Assembly (NCBI GenBank): GCA_002726655.1
Contig: PBRP01000081.1
Coordinates: 1 to 34,682 of the forward strand
Direction: 5' to 3'
Length of the DNA stretch: 34,682 nt
Origin: Gammaproteobacteria bacterium
GTDB lineage: Bacteria; Pseudomonadota; Gammaproteobacteria; Pseudomonadales; Azotimanducaceae
Made by a program: the position numbers and the translations under genes. The notes under the pieces were generated by a model that was given only the letters and a program-made list of their open reading frames with translations, had not been told where the DNA came from and made no database searches. This document shows, piece by piece, positions 1 through 8,154 of the stretch (the first letter of the stretch is position 1; each line of letters opens with the position of its first letter).

Positions 1-233
1 CGCAAACCAGTCCAAGCACACCAAAGACTGGTGGCACTAACGTGAAACTACTCATAAGCGATTCCGATTGGATAACTATTTTGTGTCAAATAAATTCGGG
101 GTCAGTCCGAAACCTCAGCCAACGTAAATCCAGTTGGTTTGGGCTTCGATTGGGTCTTAATACTGGACCCGAATTTGTGAAGGCGCTAATGGTACAAAAA
201 TGCGCGCCATTAGAAAACCTGGGAAGCAGATTT
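1..233. other. Non-coding left end with inverted repeats
   Basis: No convincing gene was found in this stretch; an open frame starting at 42 runs antisense into the DUF2333 gene and looks like no known protein. The stretch holds three inverted repeats: ACCAGTC at 6-12 with GACTGGT at 26-32; a longer imperfect pair at 92-106 and 162-176; and CTAATGG at 186-192 with CCATTAG at 207-213. The last lies just downstream of the DUF2333 stop codon on the minus strand, but has no T-run to make it a clear terminator. Confidence 0.6.
92..176. repeat. Imperfect long inverted repeat, REP/transposon-end-like
   Basis: The left arm AAATTCGGGGTCAGT (92-106) is nearly the reverse complement of the right arm ACTGGACCCGAATTT (162-176), differing by the register of one G and one C. 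A nested pair CCAAC/GTTGG lies inside. Arms of the type AATTCGGGGTCAG are, from memory, common beside IS200-like (Y1) or REP-associated transposases in gammaproteobacteria. No transposase gene is present here, so this could be a degenerate non-autonomous element. That reading is inference; only the inverted repeat is seen directly. Confidence 0.45.
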
Positions 234-1280
234 TTATCCTTCCTCCAAAAGCCTTCTCAGGTCAATAATCGCCGCATTGGCCCGAGAAATGTGAGAAGCC
301 ATGATCAGGGAATGATTGGCAACCACGCCCAGACCGCTCCCATTGAGGATAAAGGGGCTCCAGAGGGTGTCTTGGGTCGGCTCCAACTCCCGGATAATCT
401 GCTGCATGCTGATGAGTGCATTTTTCTTTTGTAGTACATCGTGGAAGTCGACTTCCACTGCCTGCAATAGATGGATCAGCGCCCAGGTAGTCCCACGCGC
501 CTGGTAGAAAACATCATCCAATTCGGTCCAGGGTGTCTTTACTTCGATGTCAGCGCGGGTCTCAGTAGACTGGCGTGCCGCAGTTTCGCCTGCGAGTGAG
601 GTGTCAAGTTGCCTTTTACCGACGCTCGCACTCAGGTGCTGAGACAGGCTGCCGAGTCGCGTCTCAACTTCGCCGAGCCAGATCCGCAGGTTGTCGGCAC
701 GGGCATAAAATTGTGCTGATCCGTGATTAGGATCACCCAGCCGGATCAGATAATCCTCCAGGGATGCTATCCCTTTTTCATACTCTGCCTCGGTCTCAGG
801 AAGAAGCCATGTGTCATTGTCGAAATAAAACTGGTTCTCTGTAGTCACCAGCCCTTCATCTTCCATCGATTGGGATTGTGACCGGCTCATATTGTTGCGC
901 AAGGTTCTTGCCATATCCCTGATCTGAACGATGACACCGAATTCCCAGTTCGGTACGTTATCCATCCAGGTTGAAGGCGGAATAATATCGTTCGTGAGGT
1001 AGCCCCCGCGTTTGTGTAAAAGTGTATCCGCCATCTGAATCATTGTTGCGATGGTCGCGCTACCAGTCACCTGCGCTACCTGGTGTTGGTTTGTCAAAGC
1101 TTGCGTTGTTGCAGCAACGTTGAAGGTGCCGGGTTCATGGTCCCAGATATAGCCGGTAATACCTATGACCGTTAAAATTGCTAAGGCAACGGCGCTTAGA
1201 CCCTTGCCAATATTGCTCGTAGTAGCAAGAGTCTCATGCGTGTCGGAAAGTGTGTTCTTGAGGTTCTCTAGTGCAGACAA
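234..1280 (-). CDS. DUF2333 family membrane protein
   Basis: This 348-residue protein has one predicted membrane span near residues 25-45, followed directly by the motif IWDHEPGTFNV, which I associate with the DUF2333 family of gammaproteobacteria. The rest is hydrophilic and probably periplasmic, with no catalytic motif that I recognise. Its length is typical for the family, whose function is unknown. It lies 126 nt downstream of the lipoprotein gene on the same strand, so the two may be co-transcribed. The family call rests on the N-terminal motif and overall layout; no role is proposed beyond an inner-membrane-anchored protein. Confidence 0.8.
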   Translation of the reverse strand: MSALENLKNTLSDTHETLATTSNIGKGLSAVALAILTVIGITGYIWDHEPGTFNVAATTQALTNQHQVAQVTGSATIATMIQMADTLLHKRGGYLTNDIIPPSTWMDNVPNWEFGVIVQIRDMARTLRNNMSRSQSQSMEDEGLVTTENQFYFDNDTWLLPETEAEYEKGIASLEDYLIRLGDPNHGSAQFYARADNLRIWLGEVETRLGSLSQHLSASVGKRQLDTSLAGETAARQSTETRADIEVKTPWTELDDVFYQARGTTWALIHLLQAVEVDFHDVLQKKNALISMQQIIRELEPTQDTLWSPFILNGSGLGVVANHSLIMASHISRANAAIIDLRRLLEEG

Positions 1281-1405
1281 GGGTTTATGTCCCGGTAGAA
1301 TTTGCTTGAGCTTATGTTAACCCGCTTTGCCTTGAGACAAAAATGTGAATACTGACTGACAATCCGCATTCTGTCTGGAGGCAGGGCTCTTGCTGGTAAG
1401 AAAGG

Positions 1406-2080
1406 TTAGTAGAAGAGGTGTACGCGAACCCTGCTGGTTATTTCGAAACGCGCGCGCACTCGTTCTACTGTCGCCTCATTCAATTGTTGATAGATCCAGC
1501 GACCGATGGCATCGGATGGTGCCTCTATTGCTATAGTAGCAGTAGCCTGATTTTTTGAAATTTCAACAGCGATTTGCTGGAGCTTTGATAAGGCTTTGCT
1601 ATCCCTCATTTGGGCTGATTTTCTGGGAAGTTCATAGGTCTTTGACCTGCCACTTGCGTAACTTTTGACCATGTTTTCAATAGCCGGGATATTCGGATGC
1701 GTTTCATCAACTGACCTGGCCTTGTTCAGGAAATCCCTGGCGCGTTTGTATCGGGCCTGGTAAACATTTTCAATCGACCATGCGAGGTACTTCTCAACGA
1801 TCGCGGCTATCCCCTGATTCGCTTTATCGTTGTCAGGATCGATAGCGAGAACCTGGAGGTAGCGGAGGTAAGCGTTGTCTTCCAGAGGCGTGGTTAGCCT
1901 GTTGTCAGTAAATGCCTGCTCCGCCTGCGCAAGTAAAGGTAGAATTCTCGGGTCTATTTCTACTGGTGCAGCTGGTTCGGGTGGTGCTTCTGGTTTTATG
2001 GTTTCAAGCTGGCAGCCGCCCAGGGTTAGAACCGCGAAGAGTACCCCTAAAGTGATTTTTTTGTGTGGAACTGACCCCAT
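1406..2080 (-). CDS. Putative lipoprotein with helical repeats
   Basis: This 224-residue protein begins with a lipoprotein signal peptide: basic residues, a hydrophobic stretch, then the lipobox LGGC with Cys23 as the likely lipidated residue. A proline-rich linker follows. Residues about 45-150 are helical and look TPR-like, with a pattern similar to LAQAEQAF and YLRYLQVLAIDPDNDKANQG. The C-terminal part (about 155-224) has alternating hydrophobic residues and could be a small beta-rich domain. It is probably membrane-anchored and periplasmic. It is divergent from the DsbD-alpha gene with a 93-nt shared upstream region. I do not recognise a named family. Confidence 0.7.
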   Translation of the reverse strand: MGSVPHKKITLGVLFAVLTLGGCQLETIKPEAPPEPAAPVEIDPRILPLLAQAEQAFTDNRLTTPLEDNAYLRYLQVLAIDPDNDKANQGIAAIVEKYLAWSIENVYQARYKRARDFLNKARSVDETHPNIPAIENMVKSYASGRSKTYELPRKSAQMRDSKALSKLQQIAVEISKNQATATIAIEAPSDAIGRWIYQQLNEATVERVRARFEITSRVRVHLFY

Positions 2081-2173
2081 GAGCAGGCTAACGTTATGGT
2101 TTATGAACTGATGGTACTGTCAGTCAGCGGTGAATTAAAAGATGTTATGTGCAAATAATTTGGGAAAAGATCA

Positions 2174-2641
2174 ATGATGATGCGAATACTTCTAATTCTG
2201 CTCATATTGCCTCTGTCGGTCTTAACCAAGGCAGGAGATAGCGTCATCTTGACCGGGAAGGCTTTTGAGAAGCCCCAGTACCTGCCGGTGGACGAAGCCT
2301 TCATGCTTACAGCAAGCAGACTGGATGAGAGCATCCGATTACATTGGCTCGTGCAACCAGGTTATTACCTCTACAGGGATCGCATGAAATTCCCCGGATT
2401 CAAGAATATGCCGAAGTTGCCTACAGGAAAACGGAAATTCGATGAAATTTTTGGAGATGTTGAGGTTTATTATGATGAATTGGTTATAAAGCTGCATGAT
2501 TCTAGTAGATCGGCGCTAAATAGCAGCAAAATAGACATAATATATCAAGGTTGTGCAGAAGCCGGCTTATGCTATCCGCCTCAGAAACGAGAAATTGATC
2601 TGAATACATTGCAGCTAAAATCTAAAAACGTGCAAGAATAG
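2174..2641 (+). CDS. Stand-alone DsbD N-terminal (alpha) domain protein
   Basis: The 155-residue product has a signal peptide (residues 1-20) followed by one immunoglobulin-like DsbD-alpha domain. The hallmark YQGCAEAGLCYPPQ at 124-137 carries the redox Cys127 and Cys133, with the same spacing as Cys103/Cys109 of E. coli DsbD. In full-length DsbD this periplasmic domain passes electrons from the membrane domain to DsbC, DsbG or CcmG. Here the gene ends with a TAG stop right after the domain, and no membrane (beta) or thioredoxin (gamma) domain follows. The locus order dsbD-aroQ-accB-accC is seen in Pseudomonas relatives with a full-size DsbD, so this may be a truncated DsbD or a dedicated shuttle that needs an electron donor encoded elsewhere. 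Confidence 0.8.
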   Translation: MMMRILLILLILPLSVLTKAGDSVILTGKAFEKPQYLPVDEAFMLTASRLDESIRLHWLVQPGYYLYRDRMKFPGFKNMPKLPTGKRKFDEIFGDVEVYYDELVIKLHDSSRSALNSSKIDIIYQGCAEAGLCYPPQKREIDLNTLQLKSKNVQE

Positions 2642-2760
2642 TGAGATACAGACTATTCACTTTTGTTTGATAACCGGGTTATGGGTTATTGCTGAAAAAG
2701 ATTGCTGTCATCTCCCATAAAAATAGCCTATATTTAGGTTTTCTTCCTGGAATGTTGCTA

Positions 2761-3192
2761 ATGGCGAAAATACTGGTGCTGCATGGTCCTAATCTCAACT
2801 TGCTGGGTACCCGTGAGCCAAAGGTTTATGGAACAGATACGCTGGATGATATTAACGGTCGCCTTCGGCTTCAGGTTGAAGCTTCAAACCATGAGTTTGA
2901 GGCATTCCAGTCCAATGCGGAACATGAGCTCATTGATAAAATCCATGAAGCTAAAGGTTCTGTATCATTTGTTGTGATCAACCCAGGAGCCTACACCCAT
3001 ACCAGTATTGCGCTTCGCGATGCATTCCTGGGTGTGAGTATTCCCTTCATCGAGGTTCACCTGTCAAACGTCCATAGCCGTGAAGACTTCCGGCAAGAAT
3101 CCTTCCTCTCTGATATCGCACTCGGTGTCATTACCGGGTTGGGGTCCCAGGGATATGAGATGGCAATTGACTCAGCATTGAGCAAGATCTGA
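2761..3192 (+). CDS. aroQ: Type II 3-dehydroquinate dehydratase
   Basis: This enzyme converts 3-dehydroquinate to 3-dehydroshikimate in the shikimate pathway. The 143-residue product begins [16 protein letters not shown], the standard N-terminus of the family, so the ATG at 2761 is preferred over an in-frame TTG at 2689 that would add 24 unrelated residues. Conserved parts are visible: GTREPKVYG (active-site Arg and Tyr), [15 protein letters not shown] (Asn and the proton-donor His) and [14 protein letters not shown]. It lies 7 nt upstream of accB, as in many gammaproteobacteria, and is probably co-transcribed with accB and accC. Confidence 0.96.
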   Translation: MAKILVLHGPNLNLLGTREPKVYGTDTLDDINGRLRLQVEASNHEFEAFQSNAEHELIDKIHEAKGSVSFVVINPGAYTHTSIALRDAFLGVSIPFIEVHLSNVHSREDFRQESFLSDIALGVITGLGSQGYEMAIDSALSKI

Positions 3193-3199
3193 GGTCACT

Positions 3200-3628
3200 A
3201 TGGATATTAGAAAGGTAAAGAAACTGATCGAACTGATGGAAGAGTCAGATATCAGCGAAATAGAAATCACTGAAGGAGAAGAGGCTGTTCGAATAGCCCG
3301 TTACCGGCATGGTCCTGAGGTTATGCCCACGGTTATCACCAGGCAAAAAACTGATCAACCCTCGGAGACCTCTTTGGCCTCGCAAAGTATCCAGGGCCAT
3401 ATTATTCGTGCGCCGATGGTAGGGACTTTTTACCGTGCACCATCTCCAGGCTCTCCTGCATTTGTTGATGTGGGTGCAAGAGTTAAGGAAGGGGATACGC
3501 TTTGTATCATTGAGTCGATGAAGATGATGAACGAGATAAAGGCAGACAAGTCCGGCATCATTGAGGCGATCCTCCTCGACAATCAACTTACAGTTGAGTT
3601 TGATCAGCCGCTTTTTACAATATCCTGA
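3200..3628 (+). CDS. accB: Acetyl-CoA carboxylase biotin carboxyl carrier protein
   Basis: BCCP carries the biotin that shuttles carboxyl groups between biotin carboxylase and carboxyltransferase in the first step of fatty acid synthesis. The 142 residues start [16 protein letters not shown], typical of AccB. A variable linker (about 35-65) leads to a biotinyl domain at 68-142 with the motif ESMKMMNEI and biotin-accepting Lys108. The thumb sequence [17 protein letters not shown] is present. The motif reads ESMKM rather than the commoner EAMKM, which is tolerated. The gene sits between aroQ and accC. Confidence 0.97.
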   Translation: MDIRKVKKLIELMEESDISEIEITEGEEAVRIARYRHGPEVMPTVITRQKTDQPSETSLASQSIQGHIIRAPMVGTFYRAPSPGSPAFVDVGARVKEGDTLCIIESMKMMNEIKADKSGIIEAILLDNQLTVEFDQPLFTIS

Positions 3629-3652
3629 GCTTTCTCTGGCAGGGAAATACTA

Positions 3653-4972
3653 ATGTTTCAACGAGTGCTGATAGCTAACCGCGGCGAGATAGCGCTGCGA
3701 ATTACCCGTGCCTGCCGTGAATTGGGAATCCGGACCGTGGCAGTCTATAGCCGGGCGGATGCAGAATCCCCGCACCTCAGATTTGCCGATGAGGTGGTGT
3801 GCATCAGTGAGTCGAGCTACCTGGATGCAGACGCCATGGTGGTGGCGGCGAAGAATTACGATTGTGAGGCTATCCATCCTGGCTATGGTTTTCTTGCTGA
3901 GAATGCCAGCTTTGCGGCATTGGTCGAGGCTGAAGGTCTTGCCTTTGTCGGCCCAACGGCGGAAACAATTTCTTTGTTCGGCGACAAATCCAGTGCGCGA
4001 GCGATGGTTCAGTCCTTCGGGTTGAACCCGGTCCCTGGCTCAAGTGGAGCAGTTAATGAGCTGGCACATGCTAAAAAGGTTGCAGATGATATTGGATTTC
4101 CGCTGATGGTGAAGGCTGCCTATGGTGGTGGTGGCAGCGGCATTCGGGTGGTCCGCGAAAGCGCTGGGTTTGAGCGCGCTTTTGCCGAAGCCCAGGCGGA
4201 ATCAATCATGCTTTTTTCAGATGGAAAAATGTACCTGGAGAAACTTCTTGAGCGGGCACGGCATATCGAAGTTCAGGTGGTGGGCGATGGTGCGGGTCGT
4301 GCCATTCAACTTGGGTCAAGAGAGTGTTCTATTCAACGTAAACACCAGAAGCTGATTGAAGAAGCACCGGCAGCGAATATCCCGGCGGATCAGTTGCGAA
4401 CGCTACTGGCTTTGTCAGTAAAGATGGCCGAGGGCATTCAATACAGAAATGCAGGAACCCTGGAGTTTCTTTATCAGGATGAAGAATTCCATTTTATCGA
4501 AATGAATACCAGGCTCCAGGTTGAACATACCGTAACCGAATGCGTTACCGGGCTTGATCTGGTCAGGCTTCAATTTGAGGTGGCCTCATCAGGAGAGCTG
4601 CGCTTGTCCCAGGATGATATTTGTCTTGAGGGCCATGCAATTGAATGCAGAATAAACGCTGAAGATAGTGATTTTAGGCCGAATCCCGGACTGGTCAGTG
4701 AACTTGAACTGCCTGGTGGTCCTGGTGTTCGTGTTGATTCAAATTTGAGCAGGGGTTACAGAATACCCCATCAATACGACTCCCTTGTAGCAAAGATAGT
4801 GACCTTTGACACTGCGCGGCATGGTGCAATTGTTAGGATGAGGCGGGCATTGGATGAATTCAGGATGCAAGGGGTGGCCTCTAACTCTGAGTTGCACAAG
4901 CGGATACTGGATCACCAGAGTTTTAGAAATGCCCTCATTGATACTAATTTCCTACAGAGGGAAATCATCTAA
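3653..4972 (+). CDS. accC: Acetyl-CoA carboxylase, biotin carboxylase subunit
   Basis: This ATP-grasp enzyme carboxylates the biotin on AccB. The 439-residue protein starts FQRVLIANRGEIALR and keeps the catalytic set: Lys154 in MVKAAYGGGG, His204, the RKHQK lysine region (229-233), and FIEMNTRLQVEH (281-292) with the metal-binding Glu, Asn, Arg and Glu. Two positions differ from the usual family sequence: the glycine loop reads GGGGSG (158-163) where Lys or Arg is usual before the last Gly, and QVEH is followed by Thr293 where Pro is nearly universal. Length is close to the usual 445-450. It lies 24 nt after accB and is co-directional with prmA. Confidence 0.94.
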   Translation: MFQRVLIANRGEIALRITRACRELGIRTVAVYSRADAESPHLRFADEVVCISESSYLDADAMVVAAKNYDCEAIHPGYGFLAENASFAALVEAEGLAFVGPTAETISLFGDKSSARAMVQSFGLNPVPGSSGAVNELAHAKKVADDIGFPLMVKAAYGGGGSGIRVVRESAGFERAFAEAQAESIMLFSDGKMYLEKLLERARHIEVQVVGDGAGRAIQLGSRECSIQRKHQKLIEEAPAANIPADQLRTLLALSVKMAEGIQYRNAGTLEFLYQDEEFHFIEMNTRLQVEHTVTECVTGLDLVRLQFEVASSGELRLSQDDICLEGHAIECRINAEDSDFRPNPGLVSELELPGGPGVRVDSNLSRGYRIPHQYDSLVAKIVTFDTARHGAIVRMRRALDEFRMQGVASNSELHKRILDHQSFRNALIDTNFLQREII

Positions 4973-4998
4973 ACTAGAGTATGGAGTGAGGAGGCCTG

Positions 4999-5862
4999 GT
5001 GTATTGGAAGAAGATCACAGTCGGAGCGACCAAGGATACTTATGATGCGCTGGAGATCCTCCTTTGGGACCTCGGTGCGGTTTCGGTAACGGTTACGGAT
5101 GCTTCCGACAACCCCATTTTTGAACCCCCACCAGGAGAGACTCCCCTCTGGTCTGATATCGATGTTTGCGGCTTGTTTGAGCAGGACCTGGATCATGAAC
5201 AGTTAGAGAGCCAGATAAAGGACTTGGGCTTCAGGGTGCTGTTCAGCGAAGACCTGGGCGATCGACCCTGGGAACGTGAGTGGCTGTCTGAATTCGGTCC
5301 GATGCAGTTTGGTCGCCGCCTTTGGGTGGTGCCAGATGGACTGGCGGTTGAAGACCCGAATGCCGTCGTTGTTGACCTGGATCCGGGGCTTGCATTCGGA
5401 ACGGGCACACATGCCACTACAAGGTTGTGTCTGGAATGGCTTGATTCGCAGGTGTTGGAAGGCAAACGAGTGATAGATTATGGCAGCGGATCCGGAATTC
5501 TGGGTATAGCGGCCCTGAGACTTGGGGCTGATGAAGTGTGGGCGGTCGATAATGATCCACAAGCGCTGGACTCGACCCGAAATAATGCGATGAAAAATAG
5601 GGTGGAGGAAAGGTTGCGGGTCTGCTCGCCGGATGGTCTTGATATTGACGACGCAGACATTGTGATTGCGAATATCCTGGCACAACCGCTAATTGAACTG
5701 GCCGGGCTGCTGGTGTCCCTATTGAAAGAAAACGGGGATCTGCTCCTGTCTGGAATACTGGTTTCACAAGAATCCTGGGTAGAGTCTGCTTATGTCGAAC
5801 AGGTCAGTTTCGTTCAGCGGCGAAACGATGATGGCTGGTCTTGTCTGCAGGCAAGAAAATGA
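4999..5862 (+). CDS. prmA: Ribosomal protein L11 methyltransferase
   Basis: PrmA trimethylates ribosomal protein L11 using S-adenosylmethionine. The 287-residue product starts with GTG, preceded by a GAGGAG-type ribosome-binding site near 4987-4993. The N-terminal L11-recognition domain begins YWKKITVGA. The SAM-binding motif I reads DYGSGSGILG at 160-169 (Ser where Cys is common), and the later motif NILAQPLIEL matches the family's target-binding N-[IL]-L-A-x-P-L pattern. Its stop codon overlaps the start of the next gene in the ATGA arrangement, indicating translational coupling. Order accC-prmA-DUF3426-dusB-fis is conserved in Pseudomonas relatives. Confidence 0.96.
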   Translation: MYWKKITVGATKDTYDALEILLWDLGAVSVTVTDASDNPIFEPPPGETPLWSDIDVCGLFEQDLDHEQLESQIKDLGFRVLFSEDLGDRPWEREWLSEFGPMQFGRRLWVVPDGLAVEDPNAVVVDLDPGLAFGTGTHATTRLCLEWLDSQVLEGKRVIDYGSGSGILGIAALRLGADEVWAVDNDPQALDSTRNNAMKNRVEERLRVCSPDGLDIDDADIVIANILAQPLIELAGLLVSLLKENGDLLLSGILVSQESWVESAYVEQVSFVQRRNDDGWSCLQARK

Positions 5863-6818
5863 GCGAAAACCAGGATTTCATTACATGCTGCCCAGCATGC
5901 CACACCTCCTTTCGGGTGACTCAGGAATTGATGGAAATAGCCTCCGGCGCGGTTCGTTGTGGCGCTTGCCTTCGTGTTTTCCAGGCCATTGATCAGGTGG
6001 TCGAAGAGCGGGAAGACGCAGAGGCTGGCGGCGCACCTCCGGAGCCCCTGGATACGAACGAAATTCAATCCTGCTACTGGTTGCACTGGGAACTCTATGT
6101 TGATGAAGTTTTTAGCCAGATTCATGTTGACCAGGGAACTGCCCATGTAGAACAGGTGCAGACCAGCGACCCCGGTGCCGATGCAATCGATCAGGGGGAA
6201 GCTGATCCTGACGATTCGTACCGGGTTCCGGAGGCATCAGCGGATCTGGACGAGGAACACGATGAGTTGAAGACTCTGGTATCCCAGCTCGACCTGCAGG
6301 ATGATCCAGAAAGCCTTGTCGCTGGTCATGTCCCTCCCAGTGCGCATCCTGCCTGGTATGCAGCTGTTCTGGTGCTCGTTGTGTCAGGTTTTCTTCAGTT
6401 TGCCTGGTTCAATCTTGATATCTATTCACAAAGGGTCGAATACCGATCCTGGTACCATAGCGCCTGTAACTTGTTCGGCTGCGAGTTAGCCGAATACGCA
6501 AACGCGGATGAACTCACCACGTCGAATCTGATCGTTCGATCGCACCCCGATGCCAGCGGTGCGCTGATCGTTGATGCGATAGTTCGCAACTCAGCAAGCT
6601 ACCGCCAGCGGTTCCCATTCTTGCAGTTGCAATTTCGTGATATTGAAAACCAACCCGTTGCCCAGAGGCGATTTGCCCCCAAAAACTATCTGGCCGGCGA
6701 GCTTAGAGGTATGCGTTTTATACCGGGCGAGACAGAAGTCCGTTTTTCCCTTGAGATTGCTGATCCGGGTAAGAAAGCGCTGGGCTATACGCTGGAAGTC
6801 ATTCAAAACATCCCATAG
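5859..6818 (+). CDS. Zinc-ribbon (MJ0042-type) and DUF3426 membrane protein
   Basis: The ATG at 5859 overlaps the prmA stop (ATGA), favoured over a TTG at 5841. The 319-residue product starts with a zinc-ribbon finger with two Cys-x-x-Cys knuckles (Cys11/Cys14 and Cys34/Cys37). A long acidic, low-complexity linker spans about 45-155. One membrane span follows near 165-185 (AWYAAVLVLVVSGFLQFAWF), then a DUF3426 domain of about 130 residues, expected outside the cytoplasm. This architecture is common next to prmA in gamma- and betaproteobacteria. Its function is not established. Confidence 0.85.
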   Translation: MSENQDFITCCPACHTSFRVTQELMEIASGAVRCGACLRVFQAIDQVVEEREDAEAGGAPPEPLDTNEIQSCYWLHWELYVDEVFSQIHVDQGTAHVEQVQTSDPGADAIDQGEADPDDSYRVPEASADLDEEHDELKTLVSQLDLQDDPESLVAGHVPPSAHPAWYAAVLVLVVSGFLQFAWFNLDIYSQRVEYRSWYHSACNLFGCELAEYANADELTTSNLIVRSHPDASGALIVDAIVRNSASYRQRFPFLQLQFRDIENQPVAQRRFAPKNYLAGELRGMRFIPGETEVRFSLEIADPGKKALGYTLEVIQNIP

Positions 6819-7161
6819 GGGTTATCATTTTCTTTAGCCCGGGTAATTCATGAAGGGACCGGAATTTAGGATGGTCCGGCACTCCAGAAATCTGGCAAAG
6901 CATATTGGGCTAACCCCTGAAGACTCATAGCGGTAGCTATGGTTCAAAGGAGTTCGTTCAATAGGCAAAGCCAGATTTATACTAAAACCGGTCAGGTACA
7001 AACTGGATTCTTCAGAATACCCTCAATACTCTGTAACCCATTGAAACTTATCATGTTAACAATGTTAGTACGCCGCCTTCATGAAATATTCGGGCTAGTT
7101 CGTTGGTGATTGAATTTGTTGCTGTTATCATTCGTGCTCGGTGTCTGTCAGTTCCTTCAGC
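6819..7161 (+). promoter_or_regulatory. 343-nt non-coding leader of dusB-fis-purHD with nested hairpins
   Basis: There is no gene here; it is the upstream region of the dusB operon and must hold its promoter, although no strong -35/-10 pair stands out. Inverted repeats are dense. AAATCTGGC (6888-6896) pairs with GCCAGATTT (6970-6978), a perfect 9-bp helix. It encloses TATTG/CAATA (6903-6907 and 6959-6963), TGAA/TTCA (6918-6921 and 6943-6946) and CATAGC-GGTA-GCTATG (6926-6941). A local hairpin CCAG-AAAT-CTGG (6884-6895) would compete with the outer helix. Smaller hairpins follow at 6988-7006 and 7007-7018. A structured RNA or leader is possible but unproven. Confidence 0.4.
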
Positions 7162-8145
7162 ATGTTAAAAGTTGGGTCCTTTATTCGCTCCAGTGGGGTC
7201 ATCGTTGCTCCTATGGCGGGGATCACTGATCAACCTTTCAGAAACTGCTGCCGCCAGTTCGGCGCCGACTGGGTTGTTTCTGAAATGGTGACCAGTAACA
7301 GCAAATTGTGGAAAACCGCAAAATCAATTCAGCGACTTCGTTTTCATGATGAAGCTGAGCCCCGGTGGATTCAGATTGCCGGCGCCGAGCCAGCCGAGAT
7401 GGCCAGTGCTGCAAGAATGAATGTTGACCAGGGCGCACAGATTATTGATATCAACATGGGGTGCCCGGCGAAGAAAGTCTGCAGGAAAGCAGCGGGTTCT
7501 GCTTTGCTTCGTGATGAAGCATTGGTAGGTTCTATTCTCGAAGCGGTGGTTGAGGCTGTTGACGTACCTGTGACTTTGAAGATTCGCCTTGGCTGGTCAC
7601 GAGAGGAATTGAACGCGCTGCGGATAGCCCGCATTGCAGAAGAGAGCGGCATACAATTACTGACTGTCCATGGGCGAACCCGGCAGTGCAGGTTTGCCGG
7701 ACAAGTTGATTACGAAGCCATTGCCAGGGTTAAAGAGTCCGTTGCCATTCCAGTGATCGCCAATGGGGATATCACAGGCCCTCTTCAGGCACGTCATGTA
7801 TTGGATATTACGGGAGCTGATGGTGTCATGATTGGTCGTGCGGTCCAGGGAAGACCCTGGTTACCAGGCATGATTGCCCACTACCTTCAGAGTGGTGAGT
7901 TGGCGAGCGAACCCAGCAAGGAAATCATCTGGTCAACAATAAGAGGTCACCTGAAAGCCTTGTCAGATTTCTATGGGGAGCCGCGGGGCGTTAGGGTCGC
8001 ACGAAAACACTTGGGTTCATACCTGGATGCTCTGCTGGGAAGTCGCGCTAAGGTCTATAAGCGTCAATTTAACCGGCTTGAGACCAGCAGGGCACAAGCT
8101 GCACTGATTGATCGACTGTTTTCACAAACTAGTATCGCAGCCTGA
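7162..8145 (+). CDS. dusB: tRNA-dihydrouridine synthase B
   Basis: DusB is an FMN- and NADPH-dependent enzyme that reduces uridine in the D-loop of tRNA. The protein shows VIVAPMAGITDQPFR near the N-terminus, the catalytic-cysteine motif NMGCPAKKVCRKAAGSALL (Cys101), TVHGRTR, and the FMN phosphate-binding IANGDI and GVMIGRAVQGRPW. The ATG at 7162 gives 327 residues and the best match to family N-termini; a GTG at 7141 would add seven residues, and neither has a clear ribosome-binding site. The fis gene follows after 9 nt, the classical dusB-fis operon of gammaproteobacteria. Confidence 0.96.
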   Translation: MLKVGSFIRSSGVIVAPMAGITDQPFRNCCRQFGADWVVSEMVTSNSKLWKTAKSIQRLRFHDEAEPRWIQIAGAEPAEMASAARMNVDQGAQIIDINMGCPAKKVCRKAAGSALLRDEALVGSILEAVVEAVDVPVTLKIRLGWSREELNALRIARIAEESGIQLLTVHGRTRQCRFAGQVDYEAIARVKESVAIPVIANGDITGPLQARHVLDITGADGVMIGRAVQGRPWLPGMIAHYLQSGELASEPSKEIIWSTIRGHLKALSDFYGEPRGVRVARKHLGSYLDALLGSRAKVYKRQFNRLETSRAQAALIDRLFSQTSIAA

Positions 8146-8154
8146 AGTGACAAT

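Noticed and set aside
42-434. A 130-codon plus-strand open frame at the left edge
   Set aside because: It overlaps the DUF2333 gene in antisense, has no recognisable fold and runs through the inverted repeats, so it is treated as a shadow.
5203-5685. Long minus-strand open frames inside prmA
   Set aside because: They lie opposite a well-supported gene and have no known domains, so they are antisense shadows.
6926-6950. tRNA-like T-arm suggested by GGTTCAAA
   Set aside because: No acceptor stem, anticodon arm or D-arm fits around it; the resemblance is limited to a few bases.
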